From positions 248,001 to 312,000 of the forward strand of contig NZ_JAALCJ010000004.1 in assembly GCF_011078175.1 (NCBI RefSeq): a DNA stretch of 64,000 nt. The letters are read 5' to 3'. The notes beneath the pieces are model-generated. The model was given only the letters and a program-made list of their open reading frames with translations. It had not been told where the DNA came from and searched no databases. Made by a program: the position numbers and the translations under genes. The stretch is from Enterobacter cloacae (GTDB lineage: Bacteria; Pseudomonadota; Gammaproteobacteria; Enterobacterales; Enterobacteriaceae). Positions 7,099-18,259 of the stretch are shown piece by piece; within the stretch, counting starts at the first letter, position 1, and each line of letters begins with the position of its first letter.

Positions 7099-7389
7099 AT
7101 GAAAAAACTTATTATTGCAGTTTTGGCCGCCGGGGTTTTATCAGGTTGCGCTCAACAGACTTTCAAAATCAATAATGGCGTGGCTACAACGCCGACTGAA
7201 GAAGTTAAACAGTCTTTCTTTATCAACGGCTTAGGTCAGTCTCAAACGCTTGATGCGGCACAAGTTTGTGGTGGTAGCGATAAAGTGATTCGAACCGAAG
7301 TTCAGGAGTCTGGAATGGACGTTTTGTTGCGTATCGTAAGTCTTGGCATTTACACACCACGTGAGGCTCGCGTTTATTGTGCAAAGTAA
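7099..7389 (+). CDS. bor: Bor/Iss-family outer-membrane lipoprotein
   Basis: A 96-residue lipoprotein starting at ATG 7099 with AGGGA at good distance; the longer frame from 7036 is rejected because it runs through a leader hairpin. The signal ends in a lipobox (VLSGC|AQQTF). The mature part matches lambda Bor and plasmid Iss along its length: AQQTFKINNG, SFFINGLGQSQTLDAAQVCG, LRIVSLGIYTPREARVYC. Bor/Iss proteins sit on the cell surface and raise serum survival in E. coli. The gene appears intact among broken neighbours, so it may be under selection. It probably arrived by phage or plasmid. Confidence 0.88.
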   Translation: MKKLIIAVLAAGVLSGCAQQTFKINNGVATTPTEEVKQSFFINGLGQSQTLDAAQVCGGSDKVIRTEVQESGMDVLLRIVSLGIYTPREARVYCAK

Positions 7390-7475
7390 TACCGCTATTG
7401 ACTATAGATGCTATGGCGCTTCACATACCTAAGAAACTGCGTTAACCTTGCCGCGTGAAACGTTTAGTTGGTTTC

Positions 7476-7492
7476 TTGTCGGTTACTGGCTA
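7476..7492. repeat. 17-bp copy of the RHH-gene-end/GTCGGT repeat
   Basis: TTGTCGGTTACTGGCTA is identical to 2063-2079, which spans the last GTCGGT box and the stop region of the RHH gene. Upstream, CGTTTAGTTGG also resembles CGTTTAGTCGG at 2028. The two stretches share an origin, 5.4 kb apart. Confidence 0.6.
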
Positions 7493-7500
7493 ACGGAAAA

Positions 7501-7528
7501 GGCCCATCAGAAATGATGGGCCTTTTTT
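7501..7528 (+). terminator. Rho-independent terminator
   Basis: GGCCCATCA-GAAA-TGATGGGCC followed by TTTTTT. It lies 112 bases beyond the Bor-type gene and is the first strong terminator after it. Confidence 0.75.
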
Positions 7529-7627
7529 CCTCTGTGCTTCCACCGATTTAATGTTTAATCAGAGCCTACAGGGTCAGAGGCAGGGAAGGAGCAGATAGCG
7601 CCTCAGGGGTATTGATGTTTACAGGTG

Positions 7628-7915
7628 TCAATGTCGGTTGGCACGTTCAGCCGCTGCAATAACTTGCATTGCGACAATTAATGTTTTCAGGTCTGAACGC
7701 TAAATAACCTGACGGTCAAGAATGCTGTCTACACATCCAGTAGAGGTCAAACGGTTAAGGATTGCTGCTGCCTCTTCATGCCTCTGTCTCGACATCCTGT
7801 CGATACTTTCTAACATGATTGGCGTCCCCTCTGGATAAGTACCCGCTTCTACTTCTTCCATCATTCGCTTTAATGTCCTCGTCAGAAGGTTTTTACCTGC
7901 CCAACCTGAAAGCCC
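7628..7915 (-). pseudogene. Remnant of a large serine recombinase (catalytic domain)
   Basis: The minus-strand frame reads GLSGWAGKNLLTRTLKRMME, EAGTYPEGTPIMLESIDRMS then RQRHEEAAAILNRLTSTGC, LDRQVI, an amber codon (7700-7702), and in the same frame RSDLKTLIVAMQVIAAAERA. The ESxDRxSRQ motif, the preceding E..G..P.GT and the following DxQVI...L..LI...A..AE.A are characteristic of large serine recombinases. The N-terminal nucleophile region and the whole C-terminal DNA-binding part are missing. It cannot be functional. Its place next to rluE marks the chromosomal side of the accessory block. Confidence 0.65.
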
Positions 7916-8088
7916 CTACCCGTATAATATTTGACCTCACACACTCTCCCGTGACGAGTTTTCTGGTCATCTACTCATTTATTAATTAGGCTTTTCTGAC
8001 GATGAATGGTGGAATCTGTACCCTTGAGTTTGACGAGTAACGCATGTACCCGATAGCAATACGCATAGCTTTAAATCTTTTGAATCGC

Positions 8089-8098
8089 CCTATAGGGG
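8089..8098. other. Perfect 10-bp palindrome before rluE
   Basis: CCCTATAGGG lies immediately upstream of rluE and overlaps its ribosome site (AGGGGA). It could be an operator or pure chance. Confidence 0.3.
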
Positions 8099-8105
8099 AC
8101 ATTAA

Positions 8106-8765
8106 ATGAGCAATACTCGTAAATACCACAATAACTCTAAAACTTCTTTTAGAAAACAACGGGTTGAGAGATTCAGCTCGCGACAAATCATCAGAAGAAC
8201 GCCAGAACCCCAGCCAACGCGGGTCATACTGTTCAATAAACCCTACGACGTATTGCCGCAGTTTACCGACGAGGCCGGGCGCAGCACGCTGAAGGATTTT
8301 ATCCCTGTACAGGGAGTCTACGCGGCCGGGCGTCTGGATCGTGACAGCGAAGGGTTGCTGGTACTCACCAATGACGGCGTGCTCCAGGCCAGGCTCACTC
8401 AGCCGGGCAAACGTACCGGAAAAATTTACTTTGTGCAGGTTGAAGGCGAGCCGGACGACGCGTCGCTGGCTAAATTGCGCAACGGCGTAACGCTGAACGA
8501 CGGTCCCACCCTGCCGGCTGGTATTGAGCGTGTGAATGAGCCCGAGTGGCTGTGGCCGCGTAATCCGCCGATTCGTGAACGCAAATCGATCCCCACCAGC
8601 TGGCTTAAAATCACCCTTTATGAAGGCCGCAACCGACAGGTCAGGCGCATGACTGCGCATGTGGGCTTCCCTACCCTGCGACTCATTCGCTACGCCATGG
8701 GCAGCTACACGCTGGACGCGCTGGCAAACGGAGAATGGCGTGACGTTACCCCTAAGGAGAAGTGA
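8106..8765 (+). CDS. rluE: 23S rRNA pseudouridine(2457) synthase RluE
   Basis: A 219-residue member of the RsuA family that isomerises U2457 of 23S rRNA. The start ATG 8106 follows AGGGGA. A basic, poorly conserved N-terminus of about 35 residues leads into the catalytic domain with [17 protein letters not shown], the catalytic-Asp motif [17 protein letters not shown] and [15 protein letters not shown] near the end. Its stop overlaps the nudJ start (TGATG), so rluE, nudJ and probably mnmA form one transcription unit. In E. coli icd lies divergently upstream; here that side holds the recombinase remnant. Confidence 0.95.
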   Translation: MSNTRKYHNNSKTSFRKQRVERFSSRQIIRRTPEPQPTRVILFNKPYDVLPQFTDEAGRSTLKDFIPVQGVYAAGRLDRDSEGLLVLTNDGVLQARLTQPGKRTGKIYFVQVEGEPDDASLAKLRNGVTLNDGPTLPAGIERVNEPEWLWPRNPPIRERKSIPTSWLKITLYEGRNRQVRRMTAHVGFPTLRLIRYAMGSYTLDALANGEWRDVTPKEK

Positions 8766-9238
8766 TGTTTAAACCGCATGTTACTGTCGCCTGCGTGGTC
8801 CACGCGCAGGGGAAATTCCTGGTGGTGGAAGAGACCATCAACGGCAAAGCGCTGTGGAACCAGCCTGCCGGGCATCTTGAAGCCAATGAAACCTTACTCC
8901 AGGCGGCAAAGCGCGAGCTGTGGGAGGAGACGGGTATCCGCGCTGAACCGCAGCATTTTATCCGTATGCATCAGTGGATAGCGCCTGACCACACGCCTTT
9001 CCTGCGCTTTTTATTCGCCGTTGAGCTTAACGATACGTGCGCCACTGAACCCCACGACGACGATATCGATCGCTGCCTGTGGGTGACTGCCGAGGAGATC
9101 CTGAACGCGCCAAACCTGCGCTCGCCGCTGGTTGCCGAAAGCATCCGCTGCTGGCAGTCGGCGGGTCGCCTGCCGCTGGACGTCATTGGAGAATTTAACT
9201 GGCCGTTTACAGAGGGTGCCAACGGTGGGGGGGCGTGA
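8765..9238 (+). CDS. nudJ: Phosphatase NudJ (Nudix hydrolase)
   Basis: 157 residues. NudJ hydrolyses nucleoside di- and triphosphates and hydroxymethylpyrimidine pyrophosphate in the cytoplasm. The Nudix box is intact: [20 protein letters not shown] followed by TG. The start is ATG 8765, overlapping the rluE stop; the in-frame GTG one codon earlier is less likely. The N-terminus ([20 protein letters not shown]) aligns fully with the E. coli protein. Confidence 0.94.
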   Translation: MFKPHVTVACVVHAQGKFLVVEETINGKALWNQPAGHLEANETLLQAAKRELWEETGIRAEPQHFIRMHQWIAPDHTPFLRFLFAVELNDTCATEPHDDDIDRCLWVTAEEILNAPNLRSPLVAESIRCWQSAGRLPLDVIGEFNWPFTEGANGGGA

Positions 9239-9278
9239 TAGAATACGCCGCCTTGAAGTTCAATGTCGTGAGTATTCC

Positions 9279-10391
9279 ATGTCAGATAACAGCCAGAAAA
9301 AAGTGATCGTCGGCATGTCCGGCGGTGTCGATTCCTCCGTTTCCGCCTACCTGTTACAGCAACAGGGCTATAAGGTGGAGGGCCTGTTCATGAAGAACTG
9401 GGAGGAAGACGATGGCGAGGAATACTGCACTGCCGCTGCGGATCTCGCCGATGCGCAGGCCGTGTGCGATAAGCTCGGCATCGAACTGCACACCGTTAAC
9501 TTTGCCGCAGAATACTGGGACAACGTTTTTGAACTCTTCCTCGAAGAGTACAAAGCGGGCCGCACGCCAAACCCGGATATCCTGTGCAACAAAGAGATCA
9601 AATTCAAAGCCTTCCTCGAGTTTGCCGCAGAAGACCTGGGCGCAGACTACATTGCGACCGGCCACTACGTGCGTCGCGCAGACGTGAACGGCAAAAGCCA
9701 GCTGCTGCGCGGCCTGGACGGCAACAAAGATCAGAGCTATTTCCTCTACACGCTGAGCCACGAACAGATTGCCCAGAGCCTGTTCCCGGTCGGCGAGCTG
9801 GAAAAGCCGGAAGTGCGCAAAATTGCCGAAGAGTTGGATCTGATCACCGCGAAGAAGAAAGACTCCACCGGCATCTGCTTTATCGGCGAGCGTAAATTCC
9901 GCGAGTTCCTGGGACGTTACCTGCCTGCACAGCCGGGCAAAATCGTCACCGTTGACGGTGATGAGATTGGTCAGCACCAGGGGCTGATGTACCACACTCT
10001 CGGCCAGCGTAAAGGTCTGGGTATCGGCGGCACCAAAGAGGGCAGCGAAGATCCGTGGTACGTGGTCGACAAAGACGTCGAAAACAATATTCTGGTTGTG
10101 GCTCAGGGGCACGACCACCCGCGCCTGATGTCCGTTGGGCTGATCGCGCAACAGCTGCACTGGGTCGATCGCGAGCCGCTGAAAGGCACGCTGCGCTGCA
10201 CTGTGAAAACGCGCTACCGCCAGACGGACATCCCTTGCACCGTAACCGCACTGGATGACGATCGTATTGACGTGCGTTTCGACGAGCCGGTTTCCGCCGT
10301 TACCCCTGGCCAGTCTGCTGTTTTTTACAGCGGCGACATTTGCCTCGGCGGTGGGATCATTGAACAGCGCCTGCCGCTGCCTGCTGTTTAA
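9279..10391 (+). CDS. mnmA: tRNA 2-thiouridine(34) synthase MnmA
   Basis: 370 residues. MnmA adenylates U34 of Lys, Glu and Gln tRNAs and installs sulfur relayed by the Tus system. The PP-loop ([15 protein letters not shown]) is at the N-terminus, the first catalytic Cys lies in [14 protein letters not shown], and the second in [14 protein letters not shown]. The open frame extends into nudJ, but the start at ATG 9279 matches the family N-terminus ([16 protein letters not shown]). It lies 40 bp after nudJ. Confidence 0.96.
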   Translation: MSDNSQKKVIVGMSGGVDSSVSAYLLQQQGYKVEGLFMKNWEEDDGEEYCTAAADLADAQAVCDKLGIELHTVNFAAEYWDNVFELFLEEYKAGRTPNPDILCNKEIKFKAFLEFAAEDLGADYIATGHYVRRADVNGKSQLLRGLDGNKDQSYFLYTLSHEQIAQSLFPVGELEKPEVRKIAEELDLITAKKKDSTGICFIGERKFREFLGRYLPAQPGKIVTVDGDEIGQHQGLMYHTLGQRKGLGIGGTKEGSEDPWYVVDKDVENNILVVAQGHDHPRLMSVGLIAQQLHWVDREPLKGTLRCTVKTRYRQTDIPCTVTALDDDRIDVRFDEPVSAVTPGQSAVFYSGDICLGGGIIEQRLPLPAV

Positions 10392-10418
10392 ACCGTTTGC
10401 ACACATAAAGGAGACCGT

Positions 10419-12438
<2,020 letters not shown>

Positions 12439-12445
12439 ACGCCCT

Positions 12446-12469
12446 CCCCCTTTCCATCCGGAAAGGGGG
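12446..12469 (+). terminator. Hairpin after purB
   Basis: CCCCCTTTCC-ATCC-GGAAAGGGGG starts seven bases after the purB stop. The T tract after it is poor, so it may act as an RNA 3' end stabiliser or a weak terminator. Confidence 0.55.
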
Positions 12470-12524
12470 CTGCTATTCATTATTGTGTCGACGTTTTCAT
12501 GCCCCGTTACGGGCTTTGCCGGGA

Positions 12525-12917
12525 TTAAAGCCTGCTGTCAGATTGATTGTTATTTTTCGTCGAGGAATAACTTTCCGGAATATATCGCTTTAAGCCGAAC
12601 GGGCACAGCCTGAACTGGCACGGGGTTTCAACCGTGCATGGCCGATCCATCTCCTGCCGGTTTCCTGGACACGCGTTTTTCTGTTTGAACCCCATCCAGC
12701 CTATTGATGTAAAGGGCATTGCCTGCGCTATCCAGACTCTTCGGCGTCGATCGTTAATCAGGATCCCCTGGCTTGAGGTGGTGATGATTTCACCTGTACG
12801 AACGTAATAATCTCCCTTTAACCACAGGATATAATTCAGGCCATACTGTGTTTCAACCTTACAAAAGAGAGTACCGCTTTCCGGGCTCGCAATAGTCTCA
12901 ACAACCTTCCATTCCAT
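12525..12917 (-). CDS. Hypothetical protein between purB and phoP
   Basis: 130 residues from ATG 12917, preceded by AGAGG. The N-terminal half looks like a small beta-rich domain (WKVVETIASPESGTLFCKVE, YILWLKGDYYVRTGEIITTS). The C-terminal half is rich in Cys, Pro and Arg (FKQKNACPGNRQEMDRPCTV, PCQFRLCPFGLKRYIPESYS). I do not recognise it. E. coli has no gene at this place. It is convergent with purB and divergent from phoP. It could be lineage-specific or carry a frameshift in its second half. Confidence 0.5.
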   Translation of the reverse strand: MEWKVVETIASPESGTLFCKVETQYGLNYILWLKGDYYVRTGEIITTSSQGILINDRRRRVWIAQAMPFTSIGWMGFKQKNACPGNRQEMDRPCTVETPCQFRLCPFGLKRYIPESYSSTKNNNQSDSRL

Positions 12918-13329
12918 AAATGCCTCTTTACTCGATAAATTGCTGTTTTGTTGTGTAAAAATGCTGATTTACTGGTACATATTATGCGGATCTAATTTCG
13001 CACCATAAAATAAGCGTAGACAAAGATGGATAGATCGAAAACATCCTTACAAAAAAAAGGGCAATATTTACAAAACTTGTGCGCAGCTTAAGTCCCTCGC
13101 GAGATTTGTCCCCCCTCAATGCCCGTTCTGACAAAAATGCCGCGCGCCCTCAACAGTTAATAAACAGATGGCTGTTTTATCCGGAATGCGGAAGCTTGCG
13201 AAAACAAGTCGGTTTATATTACTCGCGCTTTTTTAGGGCATGAAAAAACCATTTAATTTCATCGCGCTGGTGTCAACCTGAATAATCAGCGTTAAACTAT
13301 TCATACTATTTATAAAGGGAGAAGCGATG
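12918..13329. promoter_or_regulatory. Intergenic region carrying the phoP promoter
   Basis: About 410 bp, AT-rich on its left half, with no further gene. It must hold the promoters of phoPQ and of the divergent small gene. A PhoP-box-like site lies at 13152-13167. Confidence 0.6.
13152..13167 (-). promoter_or_regulatory. phoP: PhoP-box-like site upstream of phoP
   Basis: Read on the minus strand, CTGTTTATTAACTGTT contains TGTTTA-TTAAC-TGTT, the spacing of a PhoP box, with the second half imperfect. phoPQ is autoregulated in E. coli and Salmonella through such a box. The orientation here is reversed relative to phoP, so it is only a candidate. Confidence 0.4.
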
Positions 13330-14001
13330 ATGCGCGTACTGGTTGTTGAGGATAACGCATTGCTACGTCATCACCTGAAAGTTCAACTTCAGGAGATGGG
13401 TCATCAGGTGGACGATGCTGAAGACGCAAAAGAGGCCGATTATTATCTCAATGAACACCTCCCGGACATCGCCATTGTCGATTTAGGGCTGCCAGATGAA
13501 GATGGATTGTCCCTAATCCGCCGCTGGCGTAGCCATGACGTTTCTCTGCCGGTACTGGTATTGACTGCTCGTGAAGGCTGGCAGGATAAGGTTGAAGTCC
13601 TGAGCGCTGGCGCGGATGACTACGTGACCAAACCCTTCCACATTGAAGAGGTCGCCGCACGTATGCAGGCGCTGCTGCGCCGCAACAGCGGGCTGGCGTC
13701 ACAGGTTATCTCTCTGCCGCCGTTCCAGGTGGATCTCTCTCGCCGCGAATTTTCAATTAATGGTGAAACGATCAAGCTAACCGCATTCGAATACACCATC
13801 ATGGAGACGCTGATCCGTAACAACGGTAAAGTGGTGAGCAAAGATTCCCTGATGCTCCAGCTCTATCCGGATGCCGAGCTGCGCGAAAGCCACACCATTG
13901 ACGTGCTGATGGGCCGCCTGCGTAAGAAAATTCAGGCGCAGTATCCGCACGACGTGATTATCACGGTTCGTGGTCAGGGCTACCTGTTCGAATTACGCTA
14001 A
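13330..14001 (+). CDS. phoP: Response regulator PhoP
   Basis: 223 residues, the exact E. coli length from ATG 13330 (AAAGGGAG upstream; the adjacent ATG 13327 would add one residue). The receiver domain has the acidic pair in VVEDN, the phosphoacceptor Asp51 in [12 protein letters not shown] and Lys in [12 protein letters not shown]. The C-terminal OmpR-type winged helix contains [20 protein letters not shown] and ends GQGYLFELR. PhoP controls Mg2+ uptake, LPS modification and peptide resistance. Its stop adjoins the phoQ start. Confidence 0.98.
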   Translation: MRVLVVEDNALLRHHLKVQLQEMGHQVDDAEDAKEADYYLNEHLPDIAIVDLGLPDEDGLSLIRRWRSHDVSLPVLVLTAREGWQDKVEVLSAGADDYVTKPFHIEEVAARMQALLRRNSGLASQVISLPPFQVDLSRREFSINGETIKLTAFEYTIMETLIRNNGKVVSKDSLMLQLYPDAELRESHTIDVLMGRLRKKIQAQYPHDVIITVRGQGYLFELR

Positions 14002-15465
14002 ATGAAAGGAATTTTGCGCCATATTTTGCCCCTTTCGCTGCGGGTTCGCTTTTTGCTGGCAACCGCCGCCGTCGTGCTGGTGCTGTCACTCTCTTACGGG
14101 ATGGTGGCGCTGGTCGGGTATAGCGTGAGTTTCGATAAAACCACCTTCCGCCTGCTTCGCGGCGAAAGTAACCTGTTTTATACCCTGGCGAAGTGGGAGA
14201 ACAACCGGATCACCGTCGAGATGCCGGAAAATCTTAACCAGCAAAGCCCGACGCTGGCGCTGATCTACGATGAAAAAGGAAAACTACTCTGGGCCCAGCG
14301 CGATGTCCCCTGGCTGAAAAAGCGCATCCGTCCAGAATGGCTGAAAACCAACGGTTTTCATGAAATAGAAGCCGACCTCAACTCCACCAGCAGCCTGCTG
14401 CGTGACGATCGCGCCTTACAGATCAAACTTAATGAGATCCGTGCCGAGGATGACGATACGGAAATGACCCACTCGGTCGCGATTAATCTCTATCCCGCCA
14501 CGCTACACATGCCGCAGTTAACCATTGTGGTGATCGATACCATACCTGTTGAGCTGAAACGCTCGTATATGGTCTGGAACTGGTTCGTGTATGTTCTGGC
14601 GGCCAATCTCTTGCTGGTGATCCCGCTTCTGTGGGTCGCAGCGTGGTGGAGCCTTCGACCGATCGAATCCCTTGCCAAAGAGGTGCGCGAGCTGGAGGAA
14701 CATCACCGCGAGAAGCTAAACCCGGAGACCACGCGTGAACTGACCAGCCTGGTGCGCAACCTCAACCGACTGCTGAAAAGTGAACGTGAACGCTACGACA
14801 AGTATCGCACGACGCTCACCGACCTGACGCACAGTCTGAAAACCCCGCTGGCCGTGATGCAAAGTACCCTGCGTTCCATGCGCAGTTCGAAAATGACCGT
14901 AGATGACGCCGAGCCGGTGATGCTGGAGCAAATCAGCCGGATCTCACAGCAAATTGGCTATTACCTGCACCGCGCAAGCATGCGTTCCGGTAGCGCCCTG
15001 TTGAGCCGTGAACTGCACCCGGTAGCCCCGCTGCTGGATAACCTCACCTCTGCGCTGAACAAGGTTTACCAGCGTAAAGGGGTCAACATCAGTCTGGATA
15101 TCTCACCGGAAATTAGCTTTGTTGGCGAGAAGAATGACTTTATGGAAGTAATGGGAAACCTGCTCGATAACGCCTGCAAATATTGTCTGGAGTTTGTCGA
15201 GGTGTCCGCGCGGGTGACGGATAACGAACTGCATATTATCGTTGAGGATGATGGTCCTGGCATTCCCCGTAATAAACGCGAAGTGGTGTTCGATCGCGGC
15301 CAGCGCGCCGATACGCTGCGGCCGGGACAGGGCGTCGGATTATCCGTCGCCAGGGAAATTGTCGATCAGTACGAGGGCAAGATTGAAACCGGTGAAAGTT
15401 TGCTGGGCGGTGCCCGTATGGAAGTCATTTTTGGCCGCCAGCAGCCCGTATTGAACGATAGTTAA
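14002..15465 (+). CDS. phoQ: Sensor histidine kinase PhoQ
   Basis: 487 residues, inner membrane. Two membrane segments (about residues 16-38 and 193-215) flank a periplasmic sensor that keeps the acidic patch ([12 protein letters not shown]) used for Mg2+ and cationic peptide sensing. The HAMP follows, then the phospho-His motif [15 protein letters not shown] and the ATPase boxes [17 protein letters not shown] and [13 protein letters not shown]. The start codon follows the phoP stop directly (TAAATG), which points to translational coupling. Confidence 0.97.
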   Translation: MKGILRHILPLSLRVRFLLATAAVVLVLSLSYGMVALVGYSVSFDKTTFRLLRGESNLFYTLAKWENNRITVEMPENLNQQSPTLALIYDEKGKLLWAQRDVPWLKKRIRPEWLKTNGFHEIEADLNSTSSLLRDDRALQIKLNEIRAEDDDTEMTHSVAINLYPATLHMPQLTIVVIDTIPVELKRSYMVWNWFVYVLAANLLLVIPLLWVAAWWSLRPIESLAKEVRELEEHHREKLNPETTRELTSLVRNLNRLLKSERERYDKYRTTLTDLTHSLKTPLAVMQSTLRSMRSSKMTVDDAEPVMLEQISRISQQIGYYLHRASMRSGSALLSRELHPVAPLLDNLTSALNKVYQRKGVNISLDISPEISFVGEKNDFMEVMGNLLDNACKYCLEFVEVSARVTDNELHIIVEDDGPGIPRNKREVVFDRGQRADTLRPGQGVGLSVAREIVDQYEGKIETGESLLGGARMEVIFGRQQPVLNDS

Positions 15466-15556
15466 CCCGAAATGTGAAAAATACGCGGATCTCGCAGCCA
15501 GGGGTCGGGGCTTCCGTTATAATCCGTCTCAGTAAGAGCCTGCGGAATACAAAAAT

Positions 15557-16678
15557 ATGGATTATCAATTAACGCTTAACTGGCCCGAATTTATTGAACG
15601 TTACTGGCAAAAACGCCCGGTCGTTCTTAAACGCGGGATCAGCAATTTTATCGACCCTATCTCACCTGACGAACTCGCTGGTCTGGCGATGGAAAACGAG
15701 GTAGACAGCCGTCTGGTGAGCCACCAGGACGGGAAATGGCAGGTCAGTCACGGTCCCTTTGAGAGCTACGATCACCTGGGTGAAAGCAACTGGTCTTTAC
15801 TGGTGCAGGCGGTCAACAACTGGCACGAACCCACCGCAGCTTTGATGCGTCCGTTCCGCGCCCTGCCAGACTGGCGAATGGACGATCTGATGATCTCCTT
15901 CTCGGTTCCCGGTGGCGGCGTGGGTCCGCATCTGGATCAGTACGACGTATTTATCATTCAGGGTACCGGTCGCCGTCGCTGGCGCGTGGGCGAAAAAGTG
16001 CCAATGAAGCAGCACTGCCCGCACCCGGACTTGCTCCAGGTTGATCCGTTTGAAGGGATCATTGATGAAGAGCTGGAGCCAGGCGACATTCTTTATATCC
16101 CGCCGGGCTTCCCGCATGAAGGTTATTCCCTGGAGAACTCGCTGAACTATTCGGTCGGTTTCCGCGCACCAAGCGGGCGCGAGATGATCAGCGGATTTGC
16201 TGACTATGTTTTACAGCGCGAGCTGGGCAGCTACCGTTACAGCGATCCGGACGTTCCGGCGCGTGAGCATCCGGCGGATATTCTGCCAGAGGAGCTGGAT
16301 AAGCTGCGCGGTATGATGCTGGATCTGATCGGCGAACCGGAGCACTTCAGACAATGGTTTGGCGAGTTTATCAGCCAGTCGCGTCACGAGCTGGACGTCG
16401 CACCGCCAGAGCCGCCGTATCAGGCAGATGAAATTTATGATGCGCTCCAGCAGGGCGATAAGCTGGTTCGTCTGGGCGGATTACGCGTACTGCGCATTGG
16501 CGAAGAGGTATTCGTTAACGGCGAGCGCCTGGACTCTCCGCACCGCCCGGCGCTGGAGGCGATTGCCAGCCATATGGTGCTGACTGCGGATACCTTTGGT
16601 GACGCGCTGGACGATCCCTCCTTCCTCGCCATGCTGGCCGCGCTGGTAAATAGTGGGTACTGGTTTTTTGAGGACTGA
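15557..16678 (+). CDS. roxA: Ribosomal protein uL16 arginine 3-hydroxylase RoxA
   Basis: 373 residues, a JmjC-type 2-oxoglutarate/Fe(II) oxygenase (formerly ycfD) that hydroxylates an arginine of ribosomal protein L16. The iron ligands are visible as HLDQYD (HxD) and the distal His in PPGFPHEG. The conserved SFSVPGGGVGPH precedes them. The C-terminal dimerisation and winged-helix regions are complete. It lies 91 bp after phoQ and may have its own promoter. Confidence 0.95.
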   Translation: MDYQLTLNWPEFIERYWQKRPVVLKRGISNFIDPISPDELAGLAMENEVDSRLVSHQDGKWQVSHGPFESYDHLGESNWSLLVQAVNNWHEPTAALMRPFRALPDWRMDDLMISFSVPGGGVGPHLDQYDVFIIQGTGRRRWRVGEKVPMKQHCPHPDLLQVDPFEGIIDEELEPGDILYIPPGFPHEGYSLENSLNYSVGFRAPSGREMISGFADYVLQRELGSYRYSDPDVPAREHPADILPEELDKLRGMMLDLIGEPEHFRQWFGEFISQSRHELDVAPPEPPYQADEIYDALQQGDKLVRLGGLRVLRIGEEVFVNGERLDSPHRPALEAIASHMVLTADTFGDALDDPSFLAMLAALVNSGYWFFED

Positions 16679-16680
16679 GC

Positions 16681-16766
16681 CGCTTTAATGCCCGGTGACG
16701 CTGCGCTTACTGGGCCTACGATCGAAATGTAGGCCGGGTAAGGCGTAGCCGCCACCCGGCATAAAA
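16681..16766. repeat. REP/BIME-type palindromic repeats
   Basis: Two imperfect palindromes in tandem: GCCCGGTGACGC..CTTACTGGGC and GCCGGGTAAGGCG..CGCCACCCGGC. They lie between the convergent roxA and pepT genes, a usual place for REP elements in enterobacteria. Confidence 0.85.
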
Positions 16767-16768
16767 CA

Positions 16769-17992
16769 TTACCGCTTCGCGGTTAACTCCGCTATCCGCA
16801 CGATCACCTGCACCGCTTTCTCCATTCCTTCCAGCGTCACGAACTCATGCTTACCGTGGTAATTATATCCACCGGTAAACAGGTTCGGGCACGGCAGACC
16901 CATAAACGACAGCTGCGAACCATCGGTTCCACCCCGGATCGGCTTCATCACCGGCTCGATGTCACAATCGCGCATCGCCTGCCGGGCGATATCCAGAATG
17001 TGCGGATGCTCCACCACCTTTTCGCGCATATTGTAATAGCTGTCTTCGATGATGAGCTCAATATAGCAATCCGGATGCAGCCCCTTGCCGACCTTTTTGG
17101 CGATCTCCATCATCTTACGTTTGCGCGCTTCAAAGGCTTTACGGTCAAAATCGCGAACGATATAGTGCATCTGTGCACTGTCCACGGTCCCCTTGATGCT
17201 GGTCAGATGATAAAAACCCTCATACCCTTCCGTCATCTCCGGGCTCTCTTCTGCTGGCACTTCGGCATGAATACGGGCGGCCAGCGACAGGGCATTCACC
17301 ATCACCCCTTTTGCAGAGCCGGGATGCACGTTATTCCCGACGATTTTGATCGTCACCGATGCCGCATTAAAGTTTTCATACTCCAGTTCACCCACGCCGC
17401 CGCCGTCAACGGTGTAGGCCCACTGAGCGTTAAACGCCTCAACGTCAAAGTGTTTCGCGCCCTTACCCACCTCTTCATCCGGCGTGAAGGCGACGCGGAT
17501 ATCGCCGTGCGGGATATTTTTGCCCTTCAGCACCGCCAGTGCCGTCATGATTTCGGCGATACCCGCTTTGTCATCGGCGCCCAGCAGAGTTTTGCCATCG
17601 GTGGTAATTAACGTCTGTCCCAGCAGCTGGTGCAGCACCGGGAACATCACCGGCGACAGCACTTCGTCGCCAATGCCCAGCGCGATATCACCGCCGCGGT
17701 AGTTTTCAACAATCTGCGGATTAACGTGTTTACCGCTAAAATCAGGTGAGGTATCGACATGAGAAATAAAGCCAATCGCCGGGATATCACCCTCAACGTT
17801 GGCCGGCAGCGTTCCCATCACGGTACCTTTTTCGCTCAGCGTGACGTTGACCAGCCCCATGGCCTCAAGCTGCTCTTTCAGCAGGTTGAGCAGCTTCCAC
17901 TGGCCTTCGGTGCTTGGCACCTGTCGGACCCCCGGTTTAGATTGGGTATCCAGCGAAACGTAATGTAAAAAACGCTCAAGTAGTTTATCCAT
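16769..17992 (-). CDS. pepT: Peptidase T
   Basis: 407 residues, a cytoplasmic Zn-dependent tripeptidase of the M20 family. It removes N-terminal residues from tripeptides. Metal-binding and catalytic motifs are present: [35 protein letters not shown] and the His near the end in NYHGKHEFV. The start is ATG 17992 with AGGGTG upstream; the longer frame to 18037 lacks support. In E. coli and Salmonella pepT is induced without oxygen by FNR; I see no clear FNR box here. Confidence 0.96.
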   Translation of the reverse strand: MDKLLERFLHYVSLDTQSKPGVRQVPSTEGQWKLLNLLKEQLEAMGLVNVTLSEKGTVMGTLPANVEGDIPAIGFISHVDTSPDFSGKHVNPQIVENYRGGDIALGIGDEVLSPVMFPVLHQLLGQTLITTDGKTLLGADDKAGIAEIMTALAVLKGKNIPHGDIRVAFTPDEEVGKGAKHFDVEAFNAQWAYTVDGGGVGELEYENFNAASVTIKIVGNNVHPGSAKGVMVNALSLAARIHAEVPAEESPEMTEGYEGFYHLTSIKGTVDSAQMHYIVRDFDRKAFEARKRKMMEIAKKVGKGLHPDCYIELIIEDSYYNMREKVVEHPHILDIARQAMRDCDIEPVMKPIRGGTDGSQLSFMGLPCPNLFTGGYNYHGKHEFVTLEGMEKAVQVIVRIAELTAKR

Positions 17993-18259
17993 GCAGTCAC
18001 CCTCACTTTTTGTGACAACATTATCAGTAAGCAGCAAAACGCAAATATTGCGTCAGGTCACTTTTATCCCGCAAACGAGAACTTTTTACGTTTAAATCGT
18101 TCTGCGTTAATAAATGTAGCTTATGAATAAGTGAGAAGGATTGGCGATTCAATGGGTTTGCCGTAGAATGTCCGCCCTCATTACGAGTCACCAAGGTGGT
18201 TACACACAAACCCCGCTTCAGTCTGCTGTCTGAGGCGTCTATATGGGACAGCGCGAAAA

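Noticed and set aside
9354..10406. 350-codon minus-strand frame
   Set aside because: Shadow of mnmA.
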